Shown here: in pieces, positions 54,676 to 64,000 of the stretch | Layout of the letters: each line of letters opens with the position of its first letter | Numbering within the stretch: the first letter of the stretch is position 1 | Assembly: GCA_009775095.1 (NCBI GenBank) | Contig: VSOZ01000010.1 | Span: 55,314-119,313, forward strand | Origin: Muribaculum sp. | GTDB taxonomy: Bacteria; Bacteroidota; Bacteroidia; Bacteroidales; Muribaculaceae | DNA length: 64,000 bases | Direction: 5' to 3' | Program-made: the position numbers and the translations under genes | The notes under the pieces: generated by a model | What the model was told of the DNA's origin: nothing | Databases searched by the model: none | What the model saw: the letters and a program-made list of their open reading frames with translations, nothing else

Positions 54676-57600
54676 TTAGAATTTAACATTCAAGCCTAAT
54701 GTATAAGTCTTGTTTATAGGATAATAATATCCGAGGTTGCTTACTCCGCCGTCGGTAGGATGGATATAGAATTCGGGGTCAAGATACTTGAGACCGCTGA
54801 AAGTAAGCAGGTTATATCCGCTTACATAGAAGCGCACGTTGCTCATGCCGGCTTTCTTAACCCATTTCTGAGGCAGAGTGTAACCGATCTCCATATTCTT
54901 CAGGCGAAGGTAACGGGCATTTTCAAGAGCATGATTCGAATTGGTATTGGGTATAGAACCTGTATAACCATATTCACCCGATACCCATTCTGTGGCCGGA
55001 TCGTAGGGATTAGCCATCGGCTCTTTGGGATGCCAGCGGTCCATGTGGTCCGCGATAGCGTTGGTTGTAGCCCAAAGAGGTTCGAGAAGAAATTCTCGCG
55101 GAGTGATGTAACGGTCACCCGAGCCCTGCCACAACATGGTAAGGTCGATGCCTTTCCACTCTCCACTGAGGGTGACACCGAAGTTGAGCAGCGGTATCAT
55201 GCCGGTATCGGCTATAGGATGTACGTCAAGATCGTTGATCATGCCGTCGCCGTTCCAGTCCTGATATAGATAGTCGCCCATCACACTGCCGCGGCCTACA
55301 TAAACCTGATTATAGTAAATCTGGTCCCAGCTGGTGATACGTCCGTCGGCGCCATAACCCCACCATATGTTATTATAACGGTCATTGACATTCTGACGCC
55401 AGTTCAAGTAAGAGTTACCGGCCTTTGCCTGCTCGTAATACAACGTCTTGCGACGGGTGTATGAGATATTGCCTTTTACAGAGTAAGAGAATTCGCCTAT
55501 GCGATTGTTATGTCCTATCTCGATCTCAAAACCGGTATCGCGGTCGCTGTTGAGATTTTCACGCGGAAGGCTTGCTCCTACGCTGCCCGGAAGGCTGAGA
55601 TTGCGTGTGGCATAGAGTCCGTCACGTTTTCTTGTAAACCAGTCGAAAGTAAATGTCAACCGGTTGTTGAATGCGCCCAGATCGACACCTATATCCCATG
55701 TTCTCATCGTATACCATGTAATGTCGCGGTTGGCTATACCTTTGGGGCCTGAACCGTTTACATACTCTCCACCGAGTATAGAACCTCCTGAAGGATAGTT
55801 ATAGCCGGTAAGGAACTCGTAGTTAAGGCCGGAGTCATCGCCGGTCTTACCCCAAGATCCGCGTATCTTGGCGTTTTCGATGATGTTGAGCGGAGAGTTT
55901 TTCCAGAAGCTCTCCTGCGAGATACGCCATCCCACCGATGCCGAGGGGAAGAAGCCCCAACGCTTGCTTCCGGAGGGGAAACGCGAAGAACCATCTTCGC
56001 GGAAAATAAATTCGGCGAGATACTTGCCTGCATAATTGTAGCTGAAGCGTCCGGCTACCGACTGATAGGCATAGTCATAGAGCGAGCCTGCGCCGGAGCT
56101 CTGACCAAACTGCTGAGTCTCGGTAATACCGACAAATACTTCAGGCACGGGAAGCATAAGCTCACGGTTACCCCAGAAGTTATCACCCTCGCGGTGGGTA
56201 TCCTCAAACAGCACCATAGCCGATACGGAATGGTCGCCGAAGCGGTTGTCATAACCGAGCTGGGCATGCCATTGTACATGCGACTTACCGTAATAATTAC
56301 GCTGCACCAGATAGTTACCGTCAGTTATACCCTGTGAGAAGTGAGTGGGAGTACCCTGCTCGGTATAAGTGTCAAATGCTTTTTTGAAAAACTTGTTGTC
56401 GTTCTGGATATAGTCATAGCTGAAGAATCCTCTGGCATACAATCCTTTTACAAAAGGCACGTCATAACGAAGCGACACGCTTGACTGGAACCAGCGGCTT
56501 ATCAGCTTCTGCCAGCCGTTTGTATCCTTGTCGATCATGGCAAGCGGATTTATGATACCCGCATTGTCATCTTTTGTGTGATACAGCTTATTCTCCTCGT
56601 CGTAATAGAACGGCTGAAGCGGAGTGAACAGCCATGTACTGCGTACTATATCGGTAGTGCCGTAGCTTGACAGACGACGGTCATCAAGATGTCCTGCCAA
56701 GTTCACGTCAAGATGGAGTTCGTTGGTAAGCTTGGCCGAGACATTGCTGCGGAGCGTGAACTTCTCATAGTTCACGGGATTATCCTTAAGGAACGACTCC
56801 TGATTCTGATAACCGAAGCTCGTATAGAAGCTGATCCTGTCGTTACCGCCGCTTGCACTTACCGTATGCTGGGTCTGCGGAGCGCTGTCGCGAAATACGG
56901 CCTTGCGCCAGTTATAGGAAGGTATCTCGCCTAAGCGTGCTTTCTCTATGTCTTCAAGGCTATAGCGCAGAGCAGGATTAGGCTGGTCTACATTGTGCAG
57001 ATTGAACTTCTCGTTGTAGAGAGTCATCCAGTCGGCTCCATCAACAAGATTCGGGAAGTTAGAGGGCTTCTGCCAGCCGAAGTTGCCTGAATAGCTGATA
57101 CTGGTCTTACCGCCCTCACCCTTCTTGGTTGTGATAAGTATGACACCGTTACCGCCCTTCACACCGTAGATGGCTGCCGAGGCATCCTTCAGCACCGATA
57201 TCGACTCGATATCCTCGGGGTCTATGCGCGATATATTGTCACGGGGCACACCGTCGATAACCACCAGAGGAGCACCGAAGCCACGTATATCCATTGACGT
57301 ATTGAAGGCACCGGGCTCTGACGAGTTCTGACGTATACGCAGACCGGGTATTTTACCGGTGAGCATATTCTGTACGTTTTCATTCTTGGTAGTGAGGACT
57401 TCCTTGCCCGAGATTGCCGAGATAGCGCCTGACAGCGACTCCTTCTTCTGAGCGCCGTAACCGACTACCACCACTTCGTCGAGAGCAAGATCTTTTTCAT
57501 GTAGGATAATGTCGTATACCTTCTTTCCCGGCACAATCTTAACATCGGTATCATCATAACCGATATACGACACTTTAAGCACAGCACCCGACGGCACTGT

Positions 57601-57813
57601 CAAGGAAAATTTACCGTCTAAGTCGGTTGCCACGCCATTGTGGGTGGAGCTGTCCATTACCGTAGCACCGATAATAGGCTCTCCGTTGGCATCAACTACA
57701 GTACCTGTTACGTGAACCGTTCCCGATTGGGCCTGTAGCTGCAGCGATAGCATCGCAAGAATTCCGCATAGACAAACTTTTAAAAGTCTGCTAATGATTT
57801 TAGGAGCTTTCAT
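54676..57813 (-). CDS. SusC-like TonB-dependent receptor of the mannoside PUL
   Basis: 1045 residues, intact, in contrast to the SusC gene at 34.6 kb. After a signal peptide (AMLSLQLQAQ|SG) come a carboxypeptidase-regulatory-like domain (VTGTVVDANGEPIIGATVMD), the LDEVVVVGYGAQKKESLSGA plug start and the signature SVLKDASAAIYGVKGGNGVI. The barrel ends in the usual amphipathic strand NKTYTLGLNVKF. It imports oligosaccharides captured by SusD, powered by TonB. No STN (sigma-signalling) extension is present, so control by an ECF sigma/anti-sigma pair through this protein is unlikely. A 115-bp gap separates it from GH92. Confidence 0.97.
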   Translation of the reverse strand: MKAPKIISRLLKVCLCGILAMLSLQLQAQSGTVHVTGTVVDANGEPIIGATVMDSSTHNGVATDLDGKFSLTVPSGAVLKVSYIGYDDTDVKIVPGKKVYDIILHEKDLALDEVVVVGYGAQKKESLSGAISAISGKEVLTTKNENVQNMLTGKIPGLRIRQNSSEPGAFNTSMDIRGFGAPLVVIDGVPRDNISRIDPEDIESISVLKDASAAIYGVKGGNGVILITTKKGEGGKTSISYSGNFGWQKPSNFPNLVDGADWMTLYNEKFNLHNVDQPNPALRYSLEDIEKARLGEIPSYNWRKAVFRDSAPQTQHTVSASGGNDRISFYTSFGYQNQESFLKDNPVNYEKFTLRSNVSAKLTNELHLDVNLAGHLDDRRLSSYGTTDIVRSTWLFTPLQPFYYDEENKLYHTKDDNAGIINPLAMIDKDTNGWQKLISRWFQSSVSLRYDVPFVKGLYARGFFSYDYIQNDNKFFKKAFDTYTEQGTPTHFSQGITDGNYLVQRNYYGKSHVQWHAQLGYDNRFGDHSVSAMVLFEDTHREGDNFWGNRELMLPVPEVFVGITETQQFGQSSGAGSLYDYAYQSVAGRFSYNYAGKYLAEFIFREDGSSRFPSGSKRWGFFPSASVGWRISQESFWKNSPLNIIENAKIRGSWGKTGDDSGLNYEFLTGYNYPSGGSILGGEYVNGSGPKGIANRDITWYTMRTWDIGVDLGAFNNRLTFTFDWFTRKRDGLYATRNLSLPGSVGASLPRENLNSDRDTGFEIEIGHNNRIGEFSYSVKGNISYTRRKTLYYEQAKAGNSYLNWRQNVNDRYNNIWWGYGADGRITSWDQIYYNQVYVGRGSVMGDYLYQDWNGDGMINDLDVHPIADTGMIPLLNFGVTLSGEWKGIDLTMLWQGSGDRYITPREFLLEPLWATTNAIADHMDRWHPKEPMANPYDPATEWVSGEYGYTGSIPNTNSNHALENARYLRLKNMEIGYTLPQKWVKKAGMSNVRFYVSGYNLLTFSGLKYLDPEFYIHPTDGGVSNLGYYYPINKTYTLGLNVKF

Positions 57814-57928
57814 TTCTTTTTAGATTTGGTTTTTAAATTAATCCCGCTCTTCGGTTGCGGGCACCGTTGTTTAAGGCATTGTCTGAACTGATTGGTTAAT
57901 ACTGTTTTTTTCTAATGGTTGATATAAT

Positions 57929-60280
57929 TTAATTGGTTAAACTTTCATTGGGTTGCTCACCGAGCTCAATCTTCAGAGTGCCCCCTTTGGCAACATCGGC
58001 AAACGGCAATTGCACGCCGCTCATCTTCTTGTTGTTGAGCGAGATTGACTGAATATAATTATTGTCGGGAGTATTGCCGGTGGTCTTGATAACAAACTCA
58101 CGGCCTTTGTGATATTTGGGATTAAGTTTGATTGTCACTTTATCAAACAACGGGCTTCCCACCTGAAATGTGGGGTCGGGAGCGGTAAGCCCTTTTGCAT
58201 CGAAAAGGCCGATTGAAGCCATTACATACCATGCTCCGAGCTGACCCTGATCCTCATCCTGTCCGTAACCGTAGCCGTGTATGCCCTCGGTACCGTAGAA
58301 TTCGTTGCATATGGTGCGCATCCACTTCTGCGACAGCCACGGCTTGCCTGAGAAGTTGAACAGAGCCGATATATGGAGGTTGGGCTGATTGCCGTGATTG
58401 TAGTAGCTCTTAAGTCCGGAGAAAGCATCGATCTCCTTCCCTCCGCCAAATATACTTTCGCGTGAAATTATAAACGTACTGTCGAGCCGTGTATTGAACT
58501 CATCACGGCCTACAAGTTCTACCAGACGGTCTATGTGCTGAGGCACATAGTAAGTATACTGTACGGCATTACCCTCCTGAAAGCCCACCCACGGAGCATA
58601 AGGGTCGAAGTCAGCAATAAAATTGCCGTCCTCGTCGCGTGGACGCATAAGCTTCGTGCTGTCATCGAAGAGCTTGCGCCATCCTTCCGACAAGCGAGTG
58701 AGTAGCTTGTAGTCATCGTCATGTCCGAGCTGACGGGCCATCTGTGCAACTGCATAAGAGCTGAAACAGTATTCAAGCGTATGCGATGCGGAGAAACCCG
58801 AACCTCGCGGAGTAGTCTGCATATGAAGTTCGGTGGAGTAAGGAGAGTAACCGCGGGCTACAAACTGGCCTACGTCAAGCTTGCCGGCTCCTGCGGGGCG
58901 ACCCTCGCTACAGATCTCGTTCTTAAGAGCGGCCTCATAACCGAGCTCAACATCAAAATCGCGTATGCCTACATTATAAGCGGCAGCGATAGCCAAACCG
59001 GTAAAATTGGTACCGACTCCCGATACATACTTGCTGCATGCTATACCGTCGCCGAGCCAGCCCGCATCTTTGTAGACAAGAAGCTGACTTGAAATCCAGT
59101 CCGAAAAATACTCCGGCCATGCAAGGCTCCACAACTGGGTAAGATTCCAATATCCGCCCCATATGGCATCCGTGTTATAATGGTTATGGACCGGCTTTCC
59201 CTCTTTATCAAGAGGTATCATGCCCACAGAACCGTCATTGGTCGGATATGCACCGTTGACATCACTTGCAAGACCGCGGCCAAGCAGTGCATGAAACAGT
59301 CCGGTATAGAACTTGACACGGCTCTCTTTCGTACCGCCCTCGACCTTTATGCGTCCGAGCGCATCTTCCCACTCGCGGTGAGCTTTGGCCTTTGCCTTGT
59401 CAAATGTCATATCGGATGCTTCCGTGGCAAGATTCAGACGGGCATTTTCAACCGAGGTATATGACAATCCTACCTTAACGCCTACATCTTTACGCGACTG
59501 TGTGTCAAAAGTCATGTACAGTCCCGCACCGGGGCCGCCGGCATCACGCTTGTTCGGAAACTTCTTTTCGTTTATGAATGTACCGTAACCGATAGGCTCG
59601 GCATCAAGTTCGGCGCTGAAATACATCTTCACGTCGGCACCCTTCTGATATATGTCGACATACACCGGTTCTGTGACCACCCATCCCTCGACACGTCCCT
59701 CGGGAGTAAACTCTACATGAGCGTCGCGCACTTTACCGCTTTCACCCATGCGTGTGCCTATATTGAATATCAGGTTGGACGTCTTTCCTGCAGGATAGGT
59801 ATATCGGTGGAAGCCGACACGGGGAGTTGCTGTGAGCTCGGCCTTAACGCCATAGTCCTTAAGCAGCACGGAGTAATATCCCGGACGTGCGGTCTCATCC
59901 TCACGCTCAAAGCGTGAACGATAACCGCTCTCTGGCTTGTCAGTATCGCCGGGCACGGTAATTACCTCCCCTACAGTCGGGGCAAGTACCACGCCGCCCA
60001 CCTGAAACTCATGGAAGTTGGCAAAGCCTTCTATCGAGTTATGACGGTAGTCATAGCCTACGGCCTGCCAGCCGCCGGGATTGCCGAGATGTCCGTCGGT
60101 AGTCGGAGCAAGCTTGGCCATACCGAAGGGCACTGCCGCCGGAGTAAAGAAAAACCAGCGTGAATGGGCCGTACCTATAACCGGATCCACATAGTCGGTC
60201 AGCGACTCGCCGGCACAGGCATTGAACAGCACAGAGGCTGATACGAGCAATAACGTGATTGGTTTATTAAGTTTAAACAT
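57929..60280 (-). CDS. GH92 alpha-mannosidase
   Basis: 783 residues, probably a lipoprotein (LFNAC, Cys22). GH92 enzymes are calcium-dependent inverting exo-alpha-mannosidases, mostly alpha-1,2 but also 1,3, 1,4 and 1,6. The N-terminal beta domain opens with DYVDPVIGTAHSRWFFFTPA and GFANFHEFQVGGVVLAPT. The (alpha/alpha)6 domain contains YNTDAIWGGYWNLTQLWSLA, GFSASHTLEYCFSSYAVAQM and the hallmark GYGQDEDQGQLGAWYVMASI. It lies 12 bp after the GH38 gene and upstream of SusC. With GH38 it would shave mannose from N-glycan or mannan chains. The exact linkage cannot be told from the sequence. Confidence 0.95.
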   Translation of the reverse strand: MFKLNKPITLLLVSASVLFNACAGESLTDYVDPVIGTAHSRWFFFTPAAVPFGMAKLAPTTDGHLGNPGGWQAVGYDYRHNSIEGFANFHEFQVGGVVLAPTVGEVITVPGDTDKPESGYRSRFEREDETARPGYYSVLLKDYGVKAELTATPRVGFHRYTYPAGKTSNLIFNIGTRMGESGKVRDAHVEFTPEGRVEGWVVTEPVYVDIYQKGADVKMYFSAELDAEPIGYGTFINEKKFPNKRDAGGPGAGLYMTFDTQSRKDVGVKVGLSYTSVENARLNLATEASDMTFDKAKAKAHREWEDALGRIKVEGGTKESRVKFYTGLFHALLGRGLASDVNGAYPTNDGSVGMIPLDKEGKPVHNHYNTDAIWGGYWNLTQLWSLAWPEYFSDWISSQLLVYKDAGWLGDGIACSKYVSGVGTNFTGLAIAAAYNVGIRDFDVELGYEAALKNEICSEGRPAGAGKLDVGQFVARGYSPYSTELHMQTTPRGSGFSASHTLEYCFSSYAVAQMARQLGHDDDYKLLTRLSEGWRKLFDDSTKLMRPRDEDGNFIADFDPYAPWVGFQEGNAVQYTYYVPQHIDRLVELVGRDEFNTRLDSTFIISRESIFGGGKEIDAFSGLKSYYNHGNQPNLHISALFNFSGKPWLSQKWMRTICNEFYGTEGIHGYGYGQDEDQGQLGAWYVMASIGLFDAKGLTAPDPTFQVGSPLFDKVTIKLNPKYHKGREFVIKTTGNTPDNNYIQSISLNNKKMSGVQLPFADVAKGGTLKIELGEQPNESLTN

Positions 60281-60292
60281 ATGGTATCTTTT

Positions 60293-63200
60293 TTATTTTA
60301 CGGTTACTTTCAACATTGCATATTCATAAGGCTTAAGCCAGAATGACTCGTGGTTTATTGACGAGAGCGGTTGCTGTCGCCAGTCGCAACGGTCGACCCG
60401 TACTCCTTGCATGGCTCCCCACTCAAATGCCGTACATACAGCCTCCTTGTCCATATTGTGAAGACTAACGATGTAACCTGACTTGTCATTGGTCGGGGTT
60501 ATACCGGACACGGCTATTTTATGATTGCCCTTCAGACGGAACAGGCCGGCGGCCGGAGTGGATGATTCTGAACGGAACGCCACTAACGGATGCTCCCGTT
60601 CTTGACCGCGCTGCTTCAGGCAGAGATCATGGGGATTGCCGGGCTCGAGAGTATAGCGGAATGTAGCCGGTCCGCCCTGCGAAGCCTTGTAATTGGTGCC
60701 CCAAGTATTAGTCATGACCCACGAATACACGACAGGCGATATCTGAGCCATACGCCACCATCCGTAGCCGTGGCGCGGGTTAAGACGATAATCCTCGCCG
60801 GAGGTGGAGCCGAACTCCACAAAAGGAGCATCGACGGAAGTGAGGCATATGCCATGTTCAAGATCACCTACCGACAGACCGTTCTGAAGCGAGTAATAGT
60901 GTTTGTTCACGCCCGAAAGCTGCTCTCGCTCGGGATGCATCTCACTCATAGCCAAATCAATCGCGATATCGGGATGAGGGAAATTGAACGGAAATACAAA
61001 TCTTACATTTTCCTTTTTCAGTATGTCCTGCTTGTCAAGTGTGTTGACTATATCCACACGCTGCAGTCCGCGATAAAGAGTTATGTCGCGTATGAGTGAA
61101 TTACATCCGGGAGCATCGGACTCTATGCGCAATGTTGCCGTCACCGGACCGTTATCGATGAGCCGGATGCTTCTTACGGGAGTATCGGTGACCGGGTCAG
61201 CGGAACGTGAACCGGAATAATGATAGGTATTCAAACCGTCAGATGAAGCATACTCGAAGGCATCTCCCGACAGTAGCAAAGAGCTTATGGCTCCTGTAGC
61301 GGGATTGACTTCCACACGGATAACTCCGTTGTCGAGCATATTGTCTGAAACTGTAAAATAAGACGCGGCGGGTTGCGATTTACGCTTCTTTGCCGGCACT
61401 ATTTTATATACCGATGACGAAAGCGGGGCCACATTCTCAGCGATAAACGCCCATCGGCCGTCACTAAGATTCTGTACGGGCACCGCAGCTCCTTTCGGGT
61501 CAACAAGCTGCATATTGTCAGTATCAAACACTCCGTCGACGGTGACCACATCGGTACGGCTCCATGAAGCGGTGTTTGCCACATGTATGTTTTGACCGTT
61601 TTCTGATAAAGGCAACGCTTCTTCATAAAGACGCATCGATTGAAGATACGCACTGTCGGCATACATCTTCTTGCCTGCCCAAAGATCCTTTGTAAACTTT
61701 GAGTTAGGTTCCGGACCGCTGCCGGCTGCACCCCATGTATGCTCCGAGAACAATGCCACATTTTTCCATGCCTCGTTGAACCGAGCTTCAGGATGCTCCT
61801 CACCGGGGCGATACATGGCCCGCAGTATGCTCGCACGTGCAAGCCGTGCGGAGCTTTCGCGGTTCATGGCCGTCTCGCGGGCCGTAGATGCGGCGCCGTC
61901 CTCCCACGTGGGAGTCATATCACCGCCATAAGTCGGAAGCACGTCGCCGTACTTCGCCTCAAAAGCGTCAAAAAATTCACGCGATGTAGATATACAAAAA
62001 TGAGGGGAATCATATTGTTCGTTCCAAGCCTTTATGACATCGGGCATCAGTTCGTCGGGCGGCCCGTTGTCGCCATGCACCGTATAGCGTAGATAACAAG
62101 TGTTGTACGGGAAGCGATCGGTCTCAAGTTCATGAAGATATTGCCATATAGGCTCCACACCACATACAGCAAGCCGTCCGGCCAACCAGCCGTGAAACCA
62201 TGAATATCCTCTGCCGGCTTCCCACACGAGCACCTTGTCGGCACCCGACTGTGACTGCCAATAGAAAGGACGGTCGCCCCAGTCGATATGCAGAGCCGCA
62301 GCACGATCATTGCCTATCTTTCCGTAAAAGGGCACATAGTTAGGCCCGGGCGAATAATATTTCACTCCATTGTTGGCCATAGCCGTAACAAATCCCCATA
62401 CCTGTCCGGGGACGTCGCTCATCATGGCTGTGGTACACGGCACTCCGGTAAGTTCCTCGATAAGATGTGCATCATCAAAATAGTGCATCAACTCTTCCTG
62501 ACGGCTTATGCCGGTGAGCTCGCTGCCTATACATGCATCCACACATATGTCGCCATCCTTTATGGCTTTTATAACTCTGTCAGCCTTAGGTGTACCTGCA
62601 TATTCATCAAGATAGCCCTTTATCGACCATGTAGCCTCGGTATTCCATTTATAACGGGCACCGTCGGGATAATCGCGTGTACGCTCCGCAAGGCTTATGG
62701 CACGTTCAAGATTTCGCCATTGGAGCTTCATGACATCGTTCTGACGGTGCGTATAACCTATATCCTGATGAGAATGAGGGAAGAAAGCGACAGTCCATTT
62801 ACGTGCGGCAGGTACATCCGACACATTACGCACATCGCCCTGAGAGCTTGAAAGCGAGGTTTCAAGCACACTTTTTTCTGTCATATAGCCGGCAGGGAAC
62901 AGACCGTCATAACGAGTTACACCTTCGGGCGACGGAGCTATATTCACATACCAGTCGTGCTCTCCGAGCTTAAACGACAATTTGCCGCCGGCATATAAAG
63001 GCTTGTCAAAGAGCACGTGAAACTCACGCCGCGGTCCATCACCGCTTTTTCTATAACCCTGCGAAAATACCGGAGTAAGACGTTTCACAGGCTCGATACG
63101 ATCGGCCGACATAAGTTTTTTCGTATAGAAACGTACCTCTGCAAGACCATAATAATCAGGGTTCTGATGCATGTCCTTCATCTCACGCACCACAATCGGA

Positions 63201-63781
63201 TTATTGCGATCATAGTAATTGCCCTCGCCGTCGGCAGCCGCTGTTAAGCACACATAACGGGTGTTGATTGCCGGGAATGAGAGCACATAATCGGCATTTT
63301 CAGGATTTTGACCTCTGGATTCCGGTATTATATGATACTCACGATTTCCGTCAGGGAGTAGCTGCCAGTTCTTGCCGTCGGCTGAATATTGGATATATAC
63401 TTTTTTCAACCCGCGACGTGTATGTTCATTCTGATTATGATTCCACACGCGCAACTGCTCGATCTTCAACGGACGGTCAAATGTACACAAAAACCATACG
63501 GCACCCTGACGGGTACCATCGGCATACCTTACCTTGCTTTTCGAAACTTCCGACACCCACATGCCCTCTCCGAGATTGTTGGCCACATGTGCATCACCAA
63601 GCATACCCTTACCGTTCACGGCATTTGCAGCCGGTGAACTTCCTATAGCGCTACTAGCTTGTGCAGCGACACGAGAAGAAGGTATCTGTTCATAGACATG
63701 CACCTTTTTACCTGCGACCGTCACAGAAGACAGCAGCAACGAGATAATCATCAAACTCTTTAAGGTTATTTTCATCGGCAT
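60293..63781 (-). CDS. GH38-family alpha-mannosidase with N-terminal discoidin-like domain
   Basis: 1162 residues; an ATG two codons later, at 63775, also precedes the signal peptide (SLMIISLLLSSVTVAG). Residues ~35-215 form an F5/8-type discoidin-like domain (FDRPLKIEQLRVWNHNQNE, TRYVCLTAAADGEGNYY) likely to bind glycan. The GH38 catalytic part begins FFPHSHQDIGYTH (HxD zinc site, ~residue 340). The probable nucleophile is the Asp in AMMSDVPGQVWGF, followed by HIDWGDRPFYW and later beta domains. GH38 enzymes are retaining alpha-mannosidases. It is the first gene of the PUL operon, directly behind the promoter. It is longer than usual because of the added binding domain. Confidence 0.9.
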   Translation of the reverse strand: MPMKITLKSLMIISLLLSSVTVAGKKVHVYEQIPSSRVAAQASSAIGSSPAANAVNGKGMLGDAHVANNLGEGMWVSEVSKSKVRYADGTRQGAVWFLCTFDRPLKIEQLRVWNHNQNEHTRRGLKKVYIQYSADGKNWQLLPDGNREYHIIPESRGQNPENADYVLSFPAINTRYVCLTAAADGEGNYYDRNNPIVVREMKDMHQNPDYYGLAEVRFYTKKLMSADRIEPVKRLTPVFSQGYRKSGDGPRREFHVLFDKPLYAGGKLSFKLGEHDWYVNIAPSPEGVTRYDGLFPAGYMTEKSVLETSLSSSQGDVRNVSDVPAARKWTVAFFPHSHQDIGYTHRQNDVMKLQWRNLERAISLAERTRDYPDGARYKWNTEATWSIKGYLDEYAGTPKADRVIKAIKDGDICVDACIGSELTGISRQEELMHYFDDAHLIEELTGVPCTTAMMSDVPGQVWGFVTAMANNGVKYYSPGPNYVPFYGKIGNDRAAALHIDWGDRPFYWQSQSGADKVLVWEAGRGYSWFHGWLAGRLAVCGVEPIWQYLHELETDRFPYNTCYLRYTVHGDNGPPDELMPDVIKAWNEQYDSPHFCISTSREFFDAFEAKYGDVLPTYGGDMTPTWEDGAASTARETAMNRESSARLARASILRAMYRPGEEHPEARFNEAWKNVALFSEHTWGAAGSGPEPNSKFTKDLWAGKKMYADSAYLQSMRLYEEALPLSENGQNIHVANTASWSRTDVVTVDGVFDTDNMQLVDPKGAAVPVQNLSDGRWAFIAENVAPLSSSVYKIVPAKKRKSQPAASYFTVSDNMLDNGVIRVEVNPATGAISSLLLSGDAFEYASSDGLNTYHYSGSRSADPVTDTPVRSIRLIDNGPVTATLRIESDAPGCNSLIRDITLYRGLQRVDIVNTLDKQDILKKENVRFVFPFNFPHPDIAIDLAMSEMHPEREQLSGVNKHYYSLQNGLSVGDLEHGICLTSVDAPFVEFGSTSGEDYRLNPRHGYGWWRMAQISPVVYSWVMTNTWGTNYKASQGGPATFRYTLEPGNPHDLCLKQRGQEREHPLVAFRSESSTPAAGLFRLKGNHKIAVSGITPTNDKSGYIVSLHNMDKEAVCTAFEWGAMQGVRVDRCDWRQQPLSSINHESFWLKPYEYAMLKVTVK

Positions 63782-63839
63782 ATTTCTTTAAGTGAAAAAT
63801 ATCATCATTTGCACCATATGTTCATACATATCGACATCG

Positions 63840-63870
63840 CAAAGGTAAGTATAAAATTCATATTTGCAAC
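63840..63870 (-). promoter_or_regulatory. Promoter of the mannoside PUL
   Basis: Minus-strand GTTG (63870-63867), 19 bp, then TACCTTTG (63847-63840), giving a leader of about 55 nt. The remaining sequence to 64000 is AT-rich and holds no visible gene. Confidence 0.6.
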
Positions 63871-64000
63871 ATTTTTTCACGAAAAATATCACAACAAAAT
63901 TCATATTCATCAATAAAGTACTGTATACCAATAAATAACCCGGTCATATTTAAATATCACATCTTTGTACTTACAATACCTCATCAATATATAATTTCAT

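Noticed and set aside
1..64000. CRISPR array, transposase, integrase or phage genes
   Set aside because: No regular direct repeats and no such proteins were seen on either strand.

Overview
The window looks like chromosomal DNA of a gut Bacteroidales bacterium, most likely Muribaculaceae-like (family level is inference). Reasons: two SusC/SusD pairs, a hybrid two-component (HTCS) regulator, many lipoproteins with Bacteroidota lipoboxes, BACON and DUF3823/DUF4861 families, and promoters of the Bacteroidota type (TTTG or GTTG, about 19-20 bp, TAnnTTTG). No insertion sequence, phage, CRISPR array or rRNA was seen.

Left part (1-18 kb). A membrane regulator gene runs off the left edge and is split by a nine-C tract: a periplasmic propeller-like sensor and membrane anchor lie in one frame and a winged-helix DNA-binding domain in the next. 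Then come tyrS, a double-ATPase ModF-like protein, an M28/glutaminyl-cyclase-like lipoprotein, sufE and a POT peptide transporter. A minus-strand operon parC - DUF3316 protein - S41 lipoprotein - tricorn-like protease follows, then a second minus-strand pair: a 718-residue lipoprotein and a BACON-S41 peptidase. Peptide turnover is a theme: three S41 peptidases, one M28-like enzyme and a peptide importer.

Middle (20.8-28.1 kb). A GH95 enzyme, glycyl-tRNA synthetase, LemA, an FKBP lipoprotein, glmS and tRNA-Leu(UAG).

First polysaccharide utilisation locus (28.2-48.8 kb). HTCS plus DUF4861 on the minus strand diverge from GH43, SusC (with an in-frame amber stop), SusD, a GH16-BNR_4 fusion, a GH105-DUF2264(GH154) fusion, then GH31 and an aldo/keto reductase. 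The enzyme set fits type II arabinogalactan / arabinogalactan-protein breakdown: GH16 and GH43 for the beta-1,3-galactan backbone, the BNR_4 propeller for rhamnose caps, GH105 and GH154 for unsaturated and ordinary glucuronic acid.

Second locus (49.1-63.8 kb, all minus strand). GH38 with a discoidin-like domain, GH92, SusC, SusD and a DUF3823 lipoprotein, followed by a ROK sugar kinase and a type I mannose-6-phosphate isomerase. This reads as an alpha-mannoside pathway from surface glycan to fructose-6-phosphate. Its regulator is not in the window.
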